Shown here: piece by piece, positions 7,931 to 15,992 of the stretch
Layout of the letters: the number at the start of each line of letters is the position of its first letter
Position numbering within the stretch: position 1 is the first letter of the stretch
Source of the DNA: Actinoplanes ianthinogenes
Lineage (GTDB): Bacteria > Actinomycetota > Actinomycetes > Mycobacteriales > Micromonosporaceae
Direction of reading: 5' to 3'
Length of the DNA: 64,000 bases
Assembly (NCBI RefSeq): GCF_018324205.1
Contig: NZ_AP023356.1
Span: 8,500,501-8,564,500 of the forward strand
Position numbers and translations under genes: made by a program
The notes under the pieces: model-generated
What the model saw: the letters and a program-made list of their open reading frames with translations, nothing else
Database searches by the model: none
Told to the model about the DNA's origin: nothing

Positions 7931-8841
7931 CGCCACTGCGCCGGTGTCACCTCGTGCTCGGCGCGGAACCGCTTGATGAAATAGCCCGCGTCCGGATGGC
8001 CGACGCGGTGGCCGATCGCCGCGACCGTCAGATCAGTGTCGGTCAGCAGGCGGCGGGCCTGCTGCATGCGCCGCTCGGTGAGCCACTGCTGCACGGTGCG
8101 CCCGGTCTTGCGCCGCACCACGGTGGTCAGGTGTCCCGGGGTGAGTGCCAGCTCGGCCGCCACGTCGGCCAGTGAGATCGGCTCGGCGTACCGCCGCTCG
8201 ATCACGTCGAAGACCGCGGCGAGCAGCGGCTCGTCCACCGGGCTCGGCGCGCCGGCCTGCCGGGCGACCGTGACCAGCAACAGGGTGAGGTGGGCGAGCG
8301 CCGCCTCCGGGTAGCCGGTCCGGCGTTCCCGCAGCTCGGCGTCGAGCGCGGCCACGGTGGCCAGCCAGGCCGGGCGCTCGGTGGCCGGGATGCGCAGCCG
8401 CTGCACCCGGTCGGCGCCGCCGGCGAACGGGAACAGCAGCGGATGCGCGCGCCACGACGCGGACACCCCGGTCCGGATCACGTCGGCCGGGAAGAAGATC
8501 GCCCAGCCGCTGTCGACGATCTCCGCGGCCGGCGCCGGGAAGGACAGCACCTGCCCCGGGGCGATGACGAACAGATCGCCGTCGGTCACTGACCAATCCC
8601 GGTCGTCGAGCACGAACGTGCCGCCGGCGCGCTCGGCGTAGAACAGCACCAGGAAGTCGTGGGTGTGGGTGTGCGGGCCGGGCAGGCTGCTCGGGACGAG
8701 CGGCTGTTCGGGCAGGCGGACGACCGACACCGGTGGCGTCCCGGGCGCGCGCCGGTAGACGGCGACCGGCACGCCGCCGCTGGTCCGCCCGGCCATCCGG
8801 GTCGGCCGGGCATGCGGCGGCGGATCCGAAGAATGTCCCAT
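7900..8841 (-). CDS. AraC-family transcriptional regulator
   Basis: 313 residues: an N-terminal cupin-like sensing domain (HTHTHDFLVLFYAERAGG near residues 60-75, FVIAPGQVLSFP) and a C-terminal AraC double helix-turn-helix at about 205-300 (SLADVAAELALTPGHLT, then IGHRVGHPDAGYFIKRF). Start chosen at ATG 8841. It is divergent from a SAM-dependent methyltransferase; the 93-bp gap contains a 7-bp inverted repeat that may be its operator. The 3' end overlaps the convergent small gene by 31 nt. The inducer is unknown. Confidence 0.88.
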   Translation of the reverse strand: MGHSSDPPPHARPTRMAGRTSGGVPVAVYRRAPGTPPVSVVRLPEQPLVPSSLPGPHTHTHDFLVLFYAERAGGTFVLDDRDWSVTDGDLFVIAPGQVLSFPAPAAEIVDSGWAIFFPADVIRTGVSASWRAHPLLFPFAGGADRVQRLRIPATERPAWLATVAALDAELRERRTGYPEAALAHLTLLLVTVARQAGAPSPVDEPLLAAVFDVIERRYAEPISLADVAAELALTPGHLTTVVRRKTGRTVQQWLTERRMQQARRLLTDTDLTVAAIGHRVGHPDAGYFIKRFRAEHEVTPAQWRQNASPATPL

Positions 8842-8892
8842 CCCCGCCACAGATCCGGCGATGTCACTGCTCCGCTCGCGCACGAGGCTGAG

Positions 8893-8913
8893 CGTACGAC
8901 CGAATTTCGTACG
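8893..8913. promoter_or_regulatory. Inverted repeat between AraC regulator and methyltransferase
   Basis: CGTACGA (8893-8899) and TCGTACG (8907-8913) form a perfect 7-bp inverted repeat with a 7-nt spacer, in the divergent promoter region. This suggests a dimeric repressor or activator site; which protein binds is not known. Confidence 0.5.
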
Positions 8914-8934
8914 ATCACCAGAGCGGGAGTCGTC

Positions 8935-9564
8935 ATGACCGAAACTGCCCGGCCGTACATCCCGGCGATGGGCCGGCACTGGATGCTGTTCCTCTACGAC
9001 CCGTTCGCCCGGGTCACCCGGCTGTCCCGGGTGCACGGCGAGCTGCTGGACCGAGCCGGGGTGCGACCCGGCCAGACCGTTGTGGAGATCGGCTGCGGCC
9101 CCGGCGACGTGCTGATGCAGCTCGGCCGCCGGGTGCCCGGCGCCACGCTGATCGGCATCGACCCGGATCCGGCCGCGGTGCGCAAGGCCCGCCGCAAGGC
9201 CGCGCGACGCGGCCTCCAGATCAAGATCGAGCTTGCGTACGCCGATCAGCTGCCCCTGCCCGACAACAGCGTGAACCGGGTGCTGTCCTCGTACATGCTG
9301 CACCACCTCGATCCGGACCAGCAGGAGGCGGCGATGCGGGAGGCGCGGCGGGTGCTGGTGCCCGGCGGCGAGGTGCACGTGGTGGACGCCGACGGGACAC
9401 CGCACGAGGGGTCCAGACGCCACCGGCACCCGCGGCTGGCCGGGCACACCCCCGCCCGCATCGGCGACGCGATGCGGGCGGCGGGCCTGACCGCCGTGAC
9501 CGAGAACGGTCACGGCGAGCGCCCGGTCATCGGACGCTACGTCTTCCTCGCGGCCACCGCGTGA
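8935..9564 (+). CDS. SAM-dependent class I methyltransferase
   Basis: 209 residues with methyltransferase motif I VEIGCGPGD (about 50-58), the acidic residue of motif II (IGIDPDP), a motif IV-like region LPLPDNSVNRVLSSYMLHH and motif V VLVPGG. This is the UbiE/type 11 methyltransferase fold; substrate unknown. It is divergent from an AraC regulator that may control it. Its last codons and stop belong to the first unit of a 139-bp tandem duplication, so a decayed copy of its tail lies just downstream. Confidence 0.85.
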   Translation: MTETARPYIPAMGRHWMLFLYDPFARVTRLSRVHGELLDRAGVRPGQTVVEIGCGPGDVLMQLGRRVPGATLIGIDPDPAAVRKARRKAARRGLQIKIELAYADQLPLPDNSVNRVLSSYMLHHLDPDQQEAAMREARRVLVPGGEVHVVDADGTPHEGSRRHRHPRLAGHTPARIGDAMRAAGLTAVTENGHGERPVIGRYVFLAATA

Positions 9565-9817
9565 GGTCAGGACGGGTGGGTGTCCCAGAGGGCCATCGTG
9601 AGCGTTATCGCGTTGGCGCCGGCGGCCGGCTTCGCCACGGTGGAGTGCACCACGGTTTGCCCGGCCGTCGGACCGTCCCGTTTTGCTCGGGGCCACCGCG
9701 TGAGGTCAGGACGGGTGGGTGTCCCAGGCGGCCATGGTGAGCGTCACCGCGTTGGCGCCGGCGGCCGGCCTCGCCACGGTCAGGCGCACCACGGCCTGCC
9801 CGGGCATCGACGCGCTC
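9540..9817. repeat. Degenerate 139-bp tandem duplication
   Basis: Two direct copies start near 9540 and 9679. They share long identical stretches, for example GGCCACCGCGTGAGGTCAGG at 9552 and again at 9691, with scattered substitutions elsewhere. Each copy spans the convergent 3' ends of two genes. In copy 1 the methyltransferase tail is functional and the other tail is a remnant (it can still encode ...ALWDTHPS-stop). In copy 2 the methyltransferase tail is the remnant and the repeat-protein tail is functional. Confidence 0.7.
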
Positions 9818-11427
9818 GGCGTCATCAGGCAGTAGGTGTCCTCGGCGTTCAACTCGACCGTGGACCGCGACGGACTCCGTTCGAACGCGGCCGCGCAGTC
9901 GTCCGGTCCCACCGCCGCGCCGCGAACCGTGGTGGCCAGCACGTCATCACCGGCGTAGAGGTACAGCGACCCGGTCGACTCGGAGATCCGCACGTCCCCG
10001 CCGCCCTCCCCGTCCACCTTGAGGAACGGTTGCACCAGATCGATCGGCCGCGACTGCGCGTGCACCAGCGGCACGGTCACCTTCGCCGCCTGATAGATCA
10101 CCCGGAACGGCACCCTGTCGGCTGTCGGCGGGCCGCCGCCGGGAAACCCGGTCGGCAGGAAAGAGCCGCCCGGGCCGGGCTCCGGCTTTGTCGTCGGTCC
10201 GCCCGGCACCCGCGTGCCGCGACCGTTTCCGGTGCGGGAGGCTGCGGGCCGCGTGGAGGCGGCCGGTGGCCCGGGTGCGGGCCGGATCAGCCCGGGTGCG
10301 GGGGCGCCGGGTGTGCGTGCGGGCCTCGGCCCGCCACCCGTGGCTCCGCCGCCCGCCGGAGACCCGCCCGCCGGAGACCCGCCCGCCGGAGACCCGCCGG
10401 CCGGGGATCCGCCTGCTAGGGATCCGCCTGCTAGGGATCCGCCTGCTAGGGATCCGCCGGCCGGGGATCCGCCTGCTAGGGATCCGCCGGCCGGGGACCC
10501 GCCCGTTGGGGACCCGCCCGTTGGGGACCCACCTGCTGGGGACCCGCCCGCTGGGGACCCACCTGCTGGGGACCCGCCCACTGGGGATCCGCCTGCCGGG
10601 AATCCGCCCGCGGTGAGACCGCCCGGTTTGCTGACGACGGTGCCGGACCCGGTCGCCGTCGTCAGCCCGGCGAAAGGCCCCCGGCCGCCGGCGATCGGTC
10701 CCGCTCCGCTGCCGGAGCCCGGGGCGCTCCCGAGGGCATCATGAGCGCCGCCGATGAAGCCCGGACCGCCGATGTAACCCGGAGCGCCGATGGAACCCGG
10801 ACCGCCGATGAAACCCGGACCGCCGATGAAACCCGGACCGCCGACGAACCCCGGACCGCTGACGAACCCCGAACTGCCGACGAAACCCGGAGCTGCGATG
10901 GCGCCCGGAGCGCCGACCGAGTCGGGAGCACCGTCGACGGCGCCCGGAACACCGGCGACGAGACCTGCGACGCCGGCGGCCGGGTCGGAAGCGCCGGGCG
11001 TGACGTCGCGCGCCGAGCGGTAGACGTTCCCGGCGCCGTCGCCGAGCGGGCCGCCCGGCACGGTCCCGGGCGCCGGGGCCGCGGTGACCACGGGCGCCCG
11101 CGCCGGCAGCCGGTCCAGGCGCACCTGGGCCTGGGTCGACACCACACCGCCCACCAGCAGCGAGCCGACGACCAGCCCGGCGAACGCCAGGACCGCGGGA
11201 CGCATCCGGTTCCGGGTGGTGGCGCGATCCGCTCGGCGGGGCGGGGGTAGTGCTCGGCGGCACGCTCCCGGCGTACCGAAAGCGGATTTTGTGGTCCTGG
11301 TCCTTCTGGCTCGCCGTTTGAGGTCGGCGAGCCCGGCCGGGGCGTCGAAGGTCATCCCGGCCACCGCCTGCCGCTCCGCCTCGGCCAGCAGCTCGCGTTC
11401 CTCGGGCGTCAACACCGGCCTATCCAC
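9706..11427 (-). CDS. Membrane-anchored protein with two peptide-repeat tracts, in operon with a sigma factor
   Basis: 573 residues. The first 75 are cytoplasmic and charged (LTPEERELLAEAERQAV), followed by one membrane helix at about 76-97. The outside part holds a hexapeptide tract (GGPGFI type), a pentapeptide tract (about 17 GGSPA-type units), a Pro/Thr linker and a C-terminal beta-rich domain of about 150 residues with two cysteines. The GTG start overlaps the sigma-factor stop by 8 nt, so it may be the cognate anti-sigma factor or a surface sensor; no zinc-finger anti-sigma motif is present. A second, partial copy of its 3' end follows in the tandem duplication. The repeats are probably length-variable. 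Function unknown. Confidence 0.75.
   Translation of the reverse strand: MDRPVLTPEERELLAEAERQAVAGMTFDAPAGLADLKRRARRTRTTKSAFGTPGACRRALPPPRRADRATTRNRMRPAVLAFAGLVVGSLLVGGVVSTQAQVRLDRLPARAPVVTAAPAPGTVPGGPLGDGAGNVYRSARDVTPGASDPAAGVAGLVAGVPGAVDGAPDSVGAPGAIAAPGFVGSSGFVSGPGFVGGPGFIGGPGFIGGPGSIGAPGYIGGPGFIGGAHDALGSAPGSGSGAGPIAGGRGPFAGLTTATGSGTVVSKPGGLTAGGFPAGGSPVGGSPAGGSPAGGSPAGGSPTGGSPTGGSPAGGSLAGGSPAGGSLAGGSLAGGSLAGGSPAGGSPAGGSPAGGSPAGGGATGGGPRPARTPGAPAPGLIRPAPGPPAASTRPAASRTGNGRGTRVPGGPTTKPEPGPGGSFLPTGFPGGGPPTADRVPFRVIYQAAKVTVPLVHAQSRPIDLVQPFLKVDGEGGGDVRISESTGSLYLYAGDDVLATTVRGAAVGPDDCAAAFERSPSRSTVELNAEDTYCLMTPSASMPGQAVVRLTVARPAAGANAVTLTMAAWDTHPS
10351..10610 (-). repeat. 15-bp coding repeat tract (GGSPA pentapeptides)
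   Basis: About 17 tandem 15-bp units, encoding GGSPA, GGSLA, GGSPT or GGSPV, lie inside the membrane protein gene. Unit variants are shuffled rather than graded, as in tracts that expand and contract. It is not a CRISPR: there are no spacers and the frame is open throughout. Confidence 0.85.
10747..10915 (-). repeat. 18-bp coding repeat tract (GGPGFI hexapeptides)
   Basis: About nine degenerate 18-bp units encode GGPGFI, SGPGFV, GAPGYI and similar hexapeptides, just membrane-proximal to the pentapeptide tract in the same gene. Together the two tracts form a long flexible stalk. Confidence 0.8.
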
Positions 11428-11974
11428 GGTCGCCCTCCTTCCGGAGTTTCTCTCGCAACGTCTCGCGGGCGTGTTGCAGGTGGGTGCGCACCGTGGTGGC
11501 GCGGATGCGCAGCCGGTTGGCTATCTCGTTCGCGGTCCAGCCCTCGTCGAGCAGCAGGACCACGGTCTTCTGCTGGTCGGTCAGTCCCCGCACCAGGTCG
11601 AGGGCCTCGGTGTGCACGCCACCGTCGTCGGCGAAGCGCACGAACGGGCACAGCTCCTTGGGCAGATCGGTGGCCCGTCCGCGGGAGCGGCGCGCGTTGG
11701 TGACCGCGTTCTCCAGGGCGCGCGCGGCGTAGCGGAACCGGGCGTCGGGCGGCTGCGGATGCAGCATCGCCCACTGTTTGTAGACGCCGACCAGGGCTTC
11801 CTGGGCGGCGTCGGCCGCGTCCTCCCGGCTCAGTCCGCGCAGGACGGCGCGGCCGACGAACCGCGGGTAGGTCTCCCGGTAGAACAGTGCGAAGCTGCCC
11901 TCCCGGGTGCGCTCGGACGAGGCCGGATGATCCCCGTCCTCGTCCGGCGCCTCGGTGCTCGCCAGGGTCACCAT
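11420..11974 (-). CDS. ECF-like RNA polymerase sigma factor
   Basis: 184 residues. Region 2 is at about 25-75 (FYRETYPRFVGRAVLRGLS, DAAQEALVGVYKQW), and a region 4 helix-turn-helix at about 130-180 (LTDQQKTVVLLLDEGWTANE, RLRIRATTVRTHLQHARE). It lacks the longer regions of housekeeping sigma factors. The ATG at 11974 overlaps the stop of a 66-codon ORF by 7 nt, and its own stop overlaps the repeat membrane protein by 8 nt, so the three genes form a coupled operon. The membrane partner probably controls it. The regulated promoters are unknown. Confidence 0.82.
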   Translation of the reverse strand: MVTLASTEAPDEDGDHPASSERTREGSFALFYRETYPRFVGRAVLRGLSREDAADAAQEALVGVYKQWAMLHPQPPDARFRYAARALENAVTNARRSRGRATDLPKELCPFVRFADDGGVHTEALDLVRGLTDQQKTVVLLLDEGWTANEIANRLRIRATTVRTHLQHARETLREKLRKEGDRG

Positions 11975-12168
11975 GACGCCCGGCCCGATCTGCCGCCGCC
12001 GCGGCGCCAGGTCACCCGGATCTCCAGAGATGAGCGCTGCCGCTGGACGCGGCCGCGTTCCCCGGTCCGGACGGGATGGCGGTTGCCGCCCTCGCCGCCC
12101 AGCCCGGTCGTCACCAAGCTGATGAGATGGCCGATCAGCGCACTGATCAACGGCCCCCAAATGTCCAC
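11968..12168 (-). CDS. Small ORF leading the sigma-factor operon
   Basis: 66 codons from a GTG at 12168 preceded by GGGGGA about 4 nt upstream. The first 24 residues are hydrophobic to amphipathic (WGPLISALIGHLISLVTTG), then strongly basic and arginine-rich. It ends inside the start of the sigma-factor gene (overlap ATGGTGA). It could be a small membrane peptide, or only a leader whose translation couples to the sigma gene. No family recognised. Confidence 0.4.
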   Translation of the reverse strand: MDIWGPLISALIGHLISLVTTGLGGEGGNRHPVRTGERGRVQRQRSSLEIRVTWRRGGGRSGRASW

Positions 12169-12300
12169 GTTTCCCCCGTGACTCCTGCTCGGGCGGAGAC
12201 GCTGGTCCTGTCCCCACCTCTGCTGGGATAAACGGAGTTACCTGGCAAAACGTCTAAAGCGCCCACCGAAAAGTGCTGGAGGCCTGCGGGCGCGCGAGGT

Positions 12301-14409
12301 CTAGAAGTCGTCGAGGGCGGGGGACTCGCCGGCGTCGTCAGCGGCCAGCAGGGCCGCGAAGCGGTCCGACGGCATGATGCGCAGGCCGAGCTCCTCCGCC
12401 TTGGCGGCCTTGGAGCCGGCGCCGTCGCCGACCACGACCAGGTCGGTGCGCTTGGAGACCGAGCCGGACGACTTGCCGCCCAGCCGCTCCACGGCCTCGT
12501 TGCCCTCGGTGCGGGTCAGGCCCGGGACCGAGCCGGTGACCACCACGGTCATCGGGGAACCGTCCGGTTTCTGCAGCGGGAGGTGCGCGCCCTCGACGAC
12601 AGTGGAGCGTTCCGCATAGGGCGTCACGCCGGGCTCGACCATATTGATCCCGCGCTCGGTCAGCTTGGCGATCACCGGGGCCAGGTCGGCCAGCTCGGCG
12701 GCGATCGTCGCGGCCCGCTCCGGGCCGACCGCCTCCACCTCCTGCAACTGCTCGACGGTCGCGGCGCACAGTGCGTCCATCGACCCGAAGTGCCGGGCCA
12801 GCCGCCGGGACATCGACCGGCCGGTCATCCGGACGCCGAGGCCGGTCAGCACGCGCGACAGCGGCTGCTTCTTGGAACCCTCGATGTTCGCCAGGAGTTT
12901 CGTCGCCGAGGTGCGGCCCATCCGCTCCAGCTGGGCGACCGCGTCCAGGTCCAGGGTGTAGAGGTCGGCCGGGTCGGTGACCATGCCGGCCGCGACCAGG
13001 GCGCGGATCACCTTGTCGCCGAGGCCCTCGATGTCCATCGAGTCGCGCGCCGCGAAATACGCCAGGGACTCGGTGGCGCCGCAGGCCCGGCCCTGGGTGC
13101 AGCGCCAGCGTTTCTGCGAGCGGTCGATCTCGCCGCCGCAGCGCGGGCAGACCTCGGGCGCCGCGAACGGCACCGCGTCCGCCGGGCGCTCGTCGAGCTT
13201 GGCCCCGGTGATCTCCGGGATCACCTCGCCGGCGCGGCGGACGAAGACGGTGTCGCCGACCCGCACGTCGCGGCGCACCAGGTCGTCGAAGTTGTGCAGG
13301 GTCGCCGACGTGACGGTCACGCCGCCGACCTGCACGGCCTGGATCACCGCGACCGGCGTGATCACCCCGGTCCGCCCGACCTGCACGTCGATGCCGAGCA
13401 GCTTGCTGGTGCGGGTGTCGGCGGGGAACTTGTAGGCGATGGCCCAGCGCGGCGCCCGGCTGGACGACCCGGCGGCGTCCCGGTCGGCGGGGGAGTCCGC
13501 CTTGATCACCACGCCGTCGATGTCGAAGCCGAGCTTGTCGCGCAGCGCGCCGAGCGAGGCGATCGCGGCGACCAGCTCGTCCACGGTCGTGCACACCGCC
13601 ATGCCGGCCGCCGACCCGCCGGTGGTGGACACCCCCAGCTCGGCGATCGCGGCCATCGCGGCGCTGTGCGTGAGGCCCTCGCCGCCGGGCAGGTCGTGAA
13701 CCGCGTACGCCAAGAAGGAGAGCGGGGCCAGATAGGCCCGGTCCTGCGCGCGGAGCGTGCCGGCCGCGGCGTTGCGCGGGTTGGCGAACGGTGCGCCGCC
13801 GTGCGCCGTGCGCAGCTCGTTGGCCTCGGCGAAGTCGGCGTCGGTCATGAAGACCTCACCGCGGACCTCGACCGTCACCGGCCTGGTCAGCTCGGCGGGC
13901 AGACCGGCGACCGACCGGGCCTGCGCGGTCACGTCCTCCCCGGCGCGGCCGTCGCCACGGGTGGCGACCTGCACGAGGCGGCCGTCCACATAACGCGCGG
14001 CGATCGCCATGCCGTCAATCTTGGGCTCGACCGTGTAACCGGCGGCGGGGCGGCCGATCACCCGGTCCAGGCGGGCGGCCCAGGCGCGCAGCTCCTCCTC
14101 GTCGAACACGTTGGCCAGGCTCAGCATCGGGGTGCTGTGCTCGACGTCGCCGACCACGCCGCCGCCGGCCGCGACCACCTGGGCGGGGGAGCCGGCCACC
14201 ACCCAGCCGGGCTGCGCCTGCTCGGTCGCGGTGACCCGGGCCAGCAACGCGTCGTAGGTCGCGTCGTCCATGGCGAGGTCGGTGCCCTCGTAATACGCCG
14301 CGGCGGCGCCCCGGATCCGCTCTGTCGCCGCGCGATAGTCGTCAGCGGTGCCGAACGGCGCGGCGTGCGCGGCGTCGACGACGGGGGCGATCTCGGGCTC
14401 GGTAGGCAT
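12301..14409 (-). CDS. ligA: NAD-dependent DNA ligase LigA
   Basis: 702 residues with the full bacterial ligase layout: domain Ia (YDALLARVT near 52-60), adenylation domain with the AMP-accepting lysine in K130-IDG, then RGDG, EVRGE, DGVVIK and AYKFP motifs, an OB fold, a four-cysteine zinc finger (CPRCGG to CTQGRACG, about 425-450), helix-hairpin-helix repeats and a C-terminal BRCT domain (VVVTGSVPGLTR to the end). It joins nicked duplex DNA using NAD+. Start at ATG 14409 removes a histidine-rich non-conserved extension. It is divergent from a two-component pair. A second ligA elsewhere in the genome cannot be excluded. Confidence 0.95.
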   Translation of the reverse strand: MPTEPEIAPVVDAAHAAPFGTADDYRAATERIRGAAAAYYEGTDLAMDDATYDALLARVTATEQAQPGWVVAGSPAQVVAAGGGVVGDVEHSTPMLSLANVFDEEELRAWAARLDRVIGRPAAGYTVEPKIDGMAIAARYVDGRLVQVATRGDGRAGEDVTAQARSVAGLPAELTRPVTVEVRGEVFMTDADFAEANELRTAHGGAPFANPRNAAAGTLRAQDRAYLAPLSFLAYAVHDLPGGEGLTHSAAMAAIAELGVSTTGGSAAGMAVCTTVDELVAAIASLGALRDKLGFDIDGVVIKADSPADRDAAGSSSRAPRWAIAYKFPADTRTSKLLGIDVQVGRTGVITPVAVIQAVQVGGVTVTSATLHNFDDLVRRDVRVGDTVFVRRAGEVIPEITGAKLDERPADAVPFAAPEVCPRCGGEIDRSQKRWRCTQGRACGATESLAYFAARDSMDIEGLGDKVIRALVAAGMVTDPADLYTLDLDAVAQLERMGRTSATKLLANIEGSKKQPLSRVLTGLGVRMTGRSMSRRLARHFGSMDALCAATVEQLQEVEAVGPERAATIAAELADLAPVIAKLTERGINMVEPGVTPYAERSTVVEGAHLPLQKPDGSPMTVVVTGSVPGLTRTEGNEAVERLGGKSSGSVSKRTDLVVVGDGAGSKAAKAEELGLRIMPSDRFAALLAADDAGESPALDDF

Positions 14410-14454
14410 CTCGTACTCGCTTCGTCCGGTCTCTTGTGACAATGACCTTGATAC

Positions 14455-14460
14455 AGGAGG
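14455..14460 (+). promoter_or_regulatory. Strong ribosome binding site of the response-regulator gene
   Basis: AGGAGG sits 3 nt before ATG 14464 in the 54-bp gap that also carries the start of ligA on the other strand. Confidence 0.7.
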
Positions 14461-14463
14461 GCT

Positions 14464-14889
14464 ATGACAATTTCTGTGGTGGTGGTCGACGACGAGGAAG
14501 TGGTGCGGTCCGGGCTGCGGATGATCCTCGGCGCGGCGCCGGACCTCGAGGTCGTCGCGGCGACCAGCGGGGCCGGCGCGGTGGACGCGGTCCGCGAGCA
14601 CCGCCCCGACGTCGTGCTGCTCGACATCAGGATGCCGGACGTGGACGGCCTGACCGTGCTGGCGCGGCTGAGGAGTCTGGACGAGCCGCCGGCGATCGCG
14701 ATGCTGACCACGTTCGACGCCGACGAGTACGTGATGACCGCCCTGCGCGAGGGCGCCGCCGGCTTCCTGCTCAAGGACACCGACCCGGAGGACATGGCGA
14801 ACCTGGTCCGTACCCTCGCCTCGGGTGGCGTGGTGTTGTCGCCGGCCGCCTACCGGACCATGTGGCGCACCCTGGACGACGACCGGTGA
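14464..14889 (+). CDS. Receiver-only response regulator (DNA-binding domain missing)
   Basis: 141 residues that match the N-terminal receiver of NarL/FixJ regulators: acidic pair D9/D10, phospho-acceptor Asp in VVLLDIRMPD (about 53), Thr in AMLTTF and Lys in FLLKDTD. After the receiver and a short linker (VLSPAAYRTMW) the protein stops; the LuxR-type helix-turn-helix normally found at about 150-210 is absent. The next gene, its histidine kinase, begins within the stop codon (GTGA). No remnant of a HTH lies downstream in any frame I can read. It may be a phosphate sink or protein-interacting regulator, or the product of a deletion. Confidence 0.82.
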   Translation: MTISVVVVDDEEVVRSGLRMILGAAPDLEVVAATSGAGAVDAVREHRPDVVLLDIRMPDVDGLTVLARLRSLDEPPAIAMLTTFDADEYVMTALREGAAGFLLKDTDPEDMANLVRTLASGGVVLSPAAYRTMWRTLDDDR

Positions 14890-15992
14890 GCCGCCGGCGG
14901 AAACTGATCCAGGCGGCCCTGGTCGCGGTCGCCGCCTTCGACGTCTGGTTCGGGCTCGGTCACGACAAGGCGCTGGACATCAGCATCGGCGTGGTGGCCT
15001 GCGTCGCGGTCCTGTTCCGGCACCGGTTCCCGCTGGTGGCGTTCCTGCTCACGGTGCCCGCGGTGCTGACCCAGGCGGCCCTGGTCGCCCCGTTCGCCAC
15101 GCTGTACAGCTACTCGGCGCAGTCCCGGAACCGGCGGCGGCTGATCGGCTGCGCGGTGGTGGCGGCGCTGGCCGCGGCGGTGCCGTCGCCGCTCGCCGAC
15201 GACCCGGTCTGGGACAGCGGGAACATCGTCACCTTCGGCTACGCGCTGGGCACCGCGGTCCTGCCGATCCTGCTCGGCCAGCTCGTGCAGACCCGGTACG
15301 ACCTGCGGCAACGCATCGTGGAGATCGAGCGGGCCAAGGAGAAGGAGCGGGTCCGGCACGCCGAGGCGGTGCTCGCCCGGGAGCGCGCGCAGTTGGCTCG
15401 GGAGATGCACGACGTGGTGTCGCACCAGGTCAGCCTGATCGCGGTGCAGGCCGGCGCGTTGCAGGTGGTGTCCGCGGATCCGGCGGTCAAGGAGGCGGCT
15501 CGCACCATCCGGCGGCTCAGCTCCGGGACGCTCGACGAGCTGCGCGGCATGGTCGCGCTGCTGCGCGCGTCCAGCGAGGGGCACACGCCGCTGACCCCGC
15601 AGCCCACGCTCGCCGACCTGCCCGCGCTGATCGAGGCGAGTGGCATCAAGGTGGAGTTCGAGGGCGACCTGGACACGGAGGTGGGCACACCCGCGCAACG
15701 GGCGCTCTACCGGACCGTGCAGGAGGCGCTGACGAACGTACGGAAACATGCCCCTGATGCCAGTGCGGAGGTCGAACTGTGGCGGGACGACGCGCATGTC
15801 GGCGTCACCGTGACCAACAGCCCACCGTCCCGGCCGGCGTTGCCGCTCCCCGGCAGCCACCTGGGCCTGATCGGGCTGCGCGAACGCGCGGAGCTGCTGC
15901 ACGGGACCGTCGAGTCGGGCCACACCGAGGACGGCGGTTTCCGGGTGCGGATGCGGCTGCCGCTGTCAGGCGACGTGGTCCAGGAGCCGTAG
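14886..15992 (+). CDS. NarL-type sensor histidine kinase (HisKA_3)
   Basis: 368 residues. The N-terminal half has about five hydrophobic segments (residues 8-130), then a coiled-coil linker (EIERAKEKERVRHAEAVLA). The dimerisation domain carries the phospho-accepting His in LAREMHDVVSHQ (about 175), and the ATPase domain has the N box VQEALTNVRKHA and the G box GSHLGLIGLRERA. Start GTG 14886 overlaps the receiver gene's stop by 4 nt. It presumably phosphorylates the upstream receiver-only protein. The gene's 3' end overlaps the end of convergent murQ by 27 nt. Stimulus unknown. Confidence 0.88.
   Translation: MSRRRKLIQAALVAVAAFDVWFGLGHDKALDISIGVVACVAVLFRHRFPLVAFLLTVPAVLTQAALVAPFATLYSYSAQSRNRRRLIGCAVVAALAAAVPSPLADDPVWDSGNIVTFGYALGTAVLPILLGQLVQTRYDLRQRIVEIERAKEKERVRHAEAVLARERAQLAREMHDVVSHQVSLIAVQAGALQVVSADPAVKEAARTIRRLSSGTLDELRGMVALLRASSEGHTPLTPQPTLADLPALIEASGIKVEFEGDLDTEVGTPAQRALYRTVQEALTNVRKHAPDASAEVELWRDDAHVGVTVTNSPPSRPALPLPGSHLGLIGLRERAELLHGTVESGHTEDGGFRVRMRLPLSGDVVQEP

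Noticed and set aside
10351..10610. Possible CRISPR array or non-coding satellite
   Set aside because: The repeats are contiguous 15-bp units without spacers and keep one reading frame that continues into conserved protein at both ends.
14889..15100. HTH domain of the response regulator hidden by a frameshift
   Set aside because: The sequence directly after the receiver reads as the N-terminal membrane part of the kinase, and no LuxR-like helix-turn-helix appears in the other frames.
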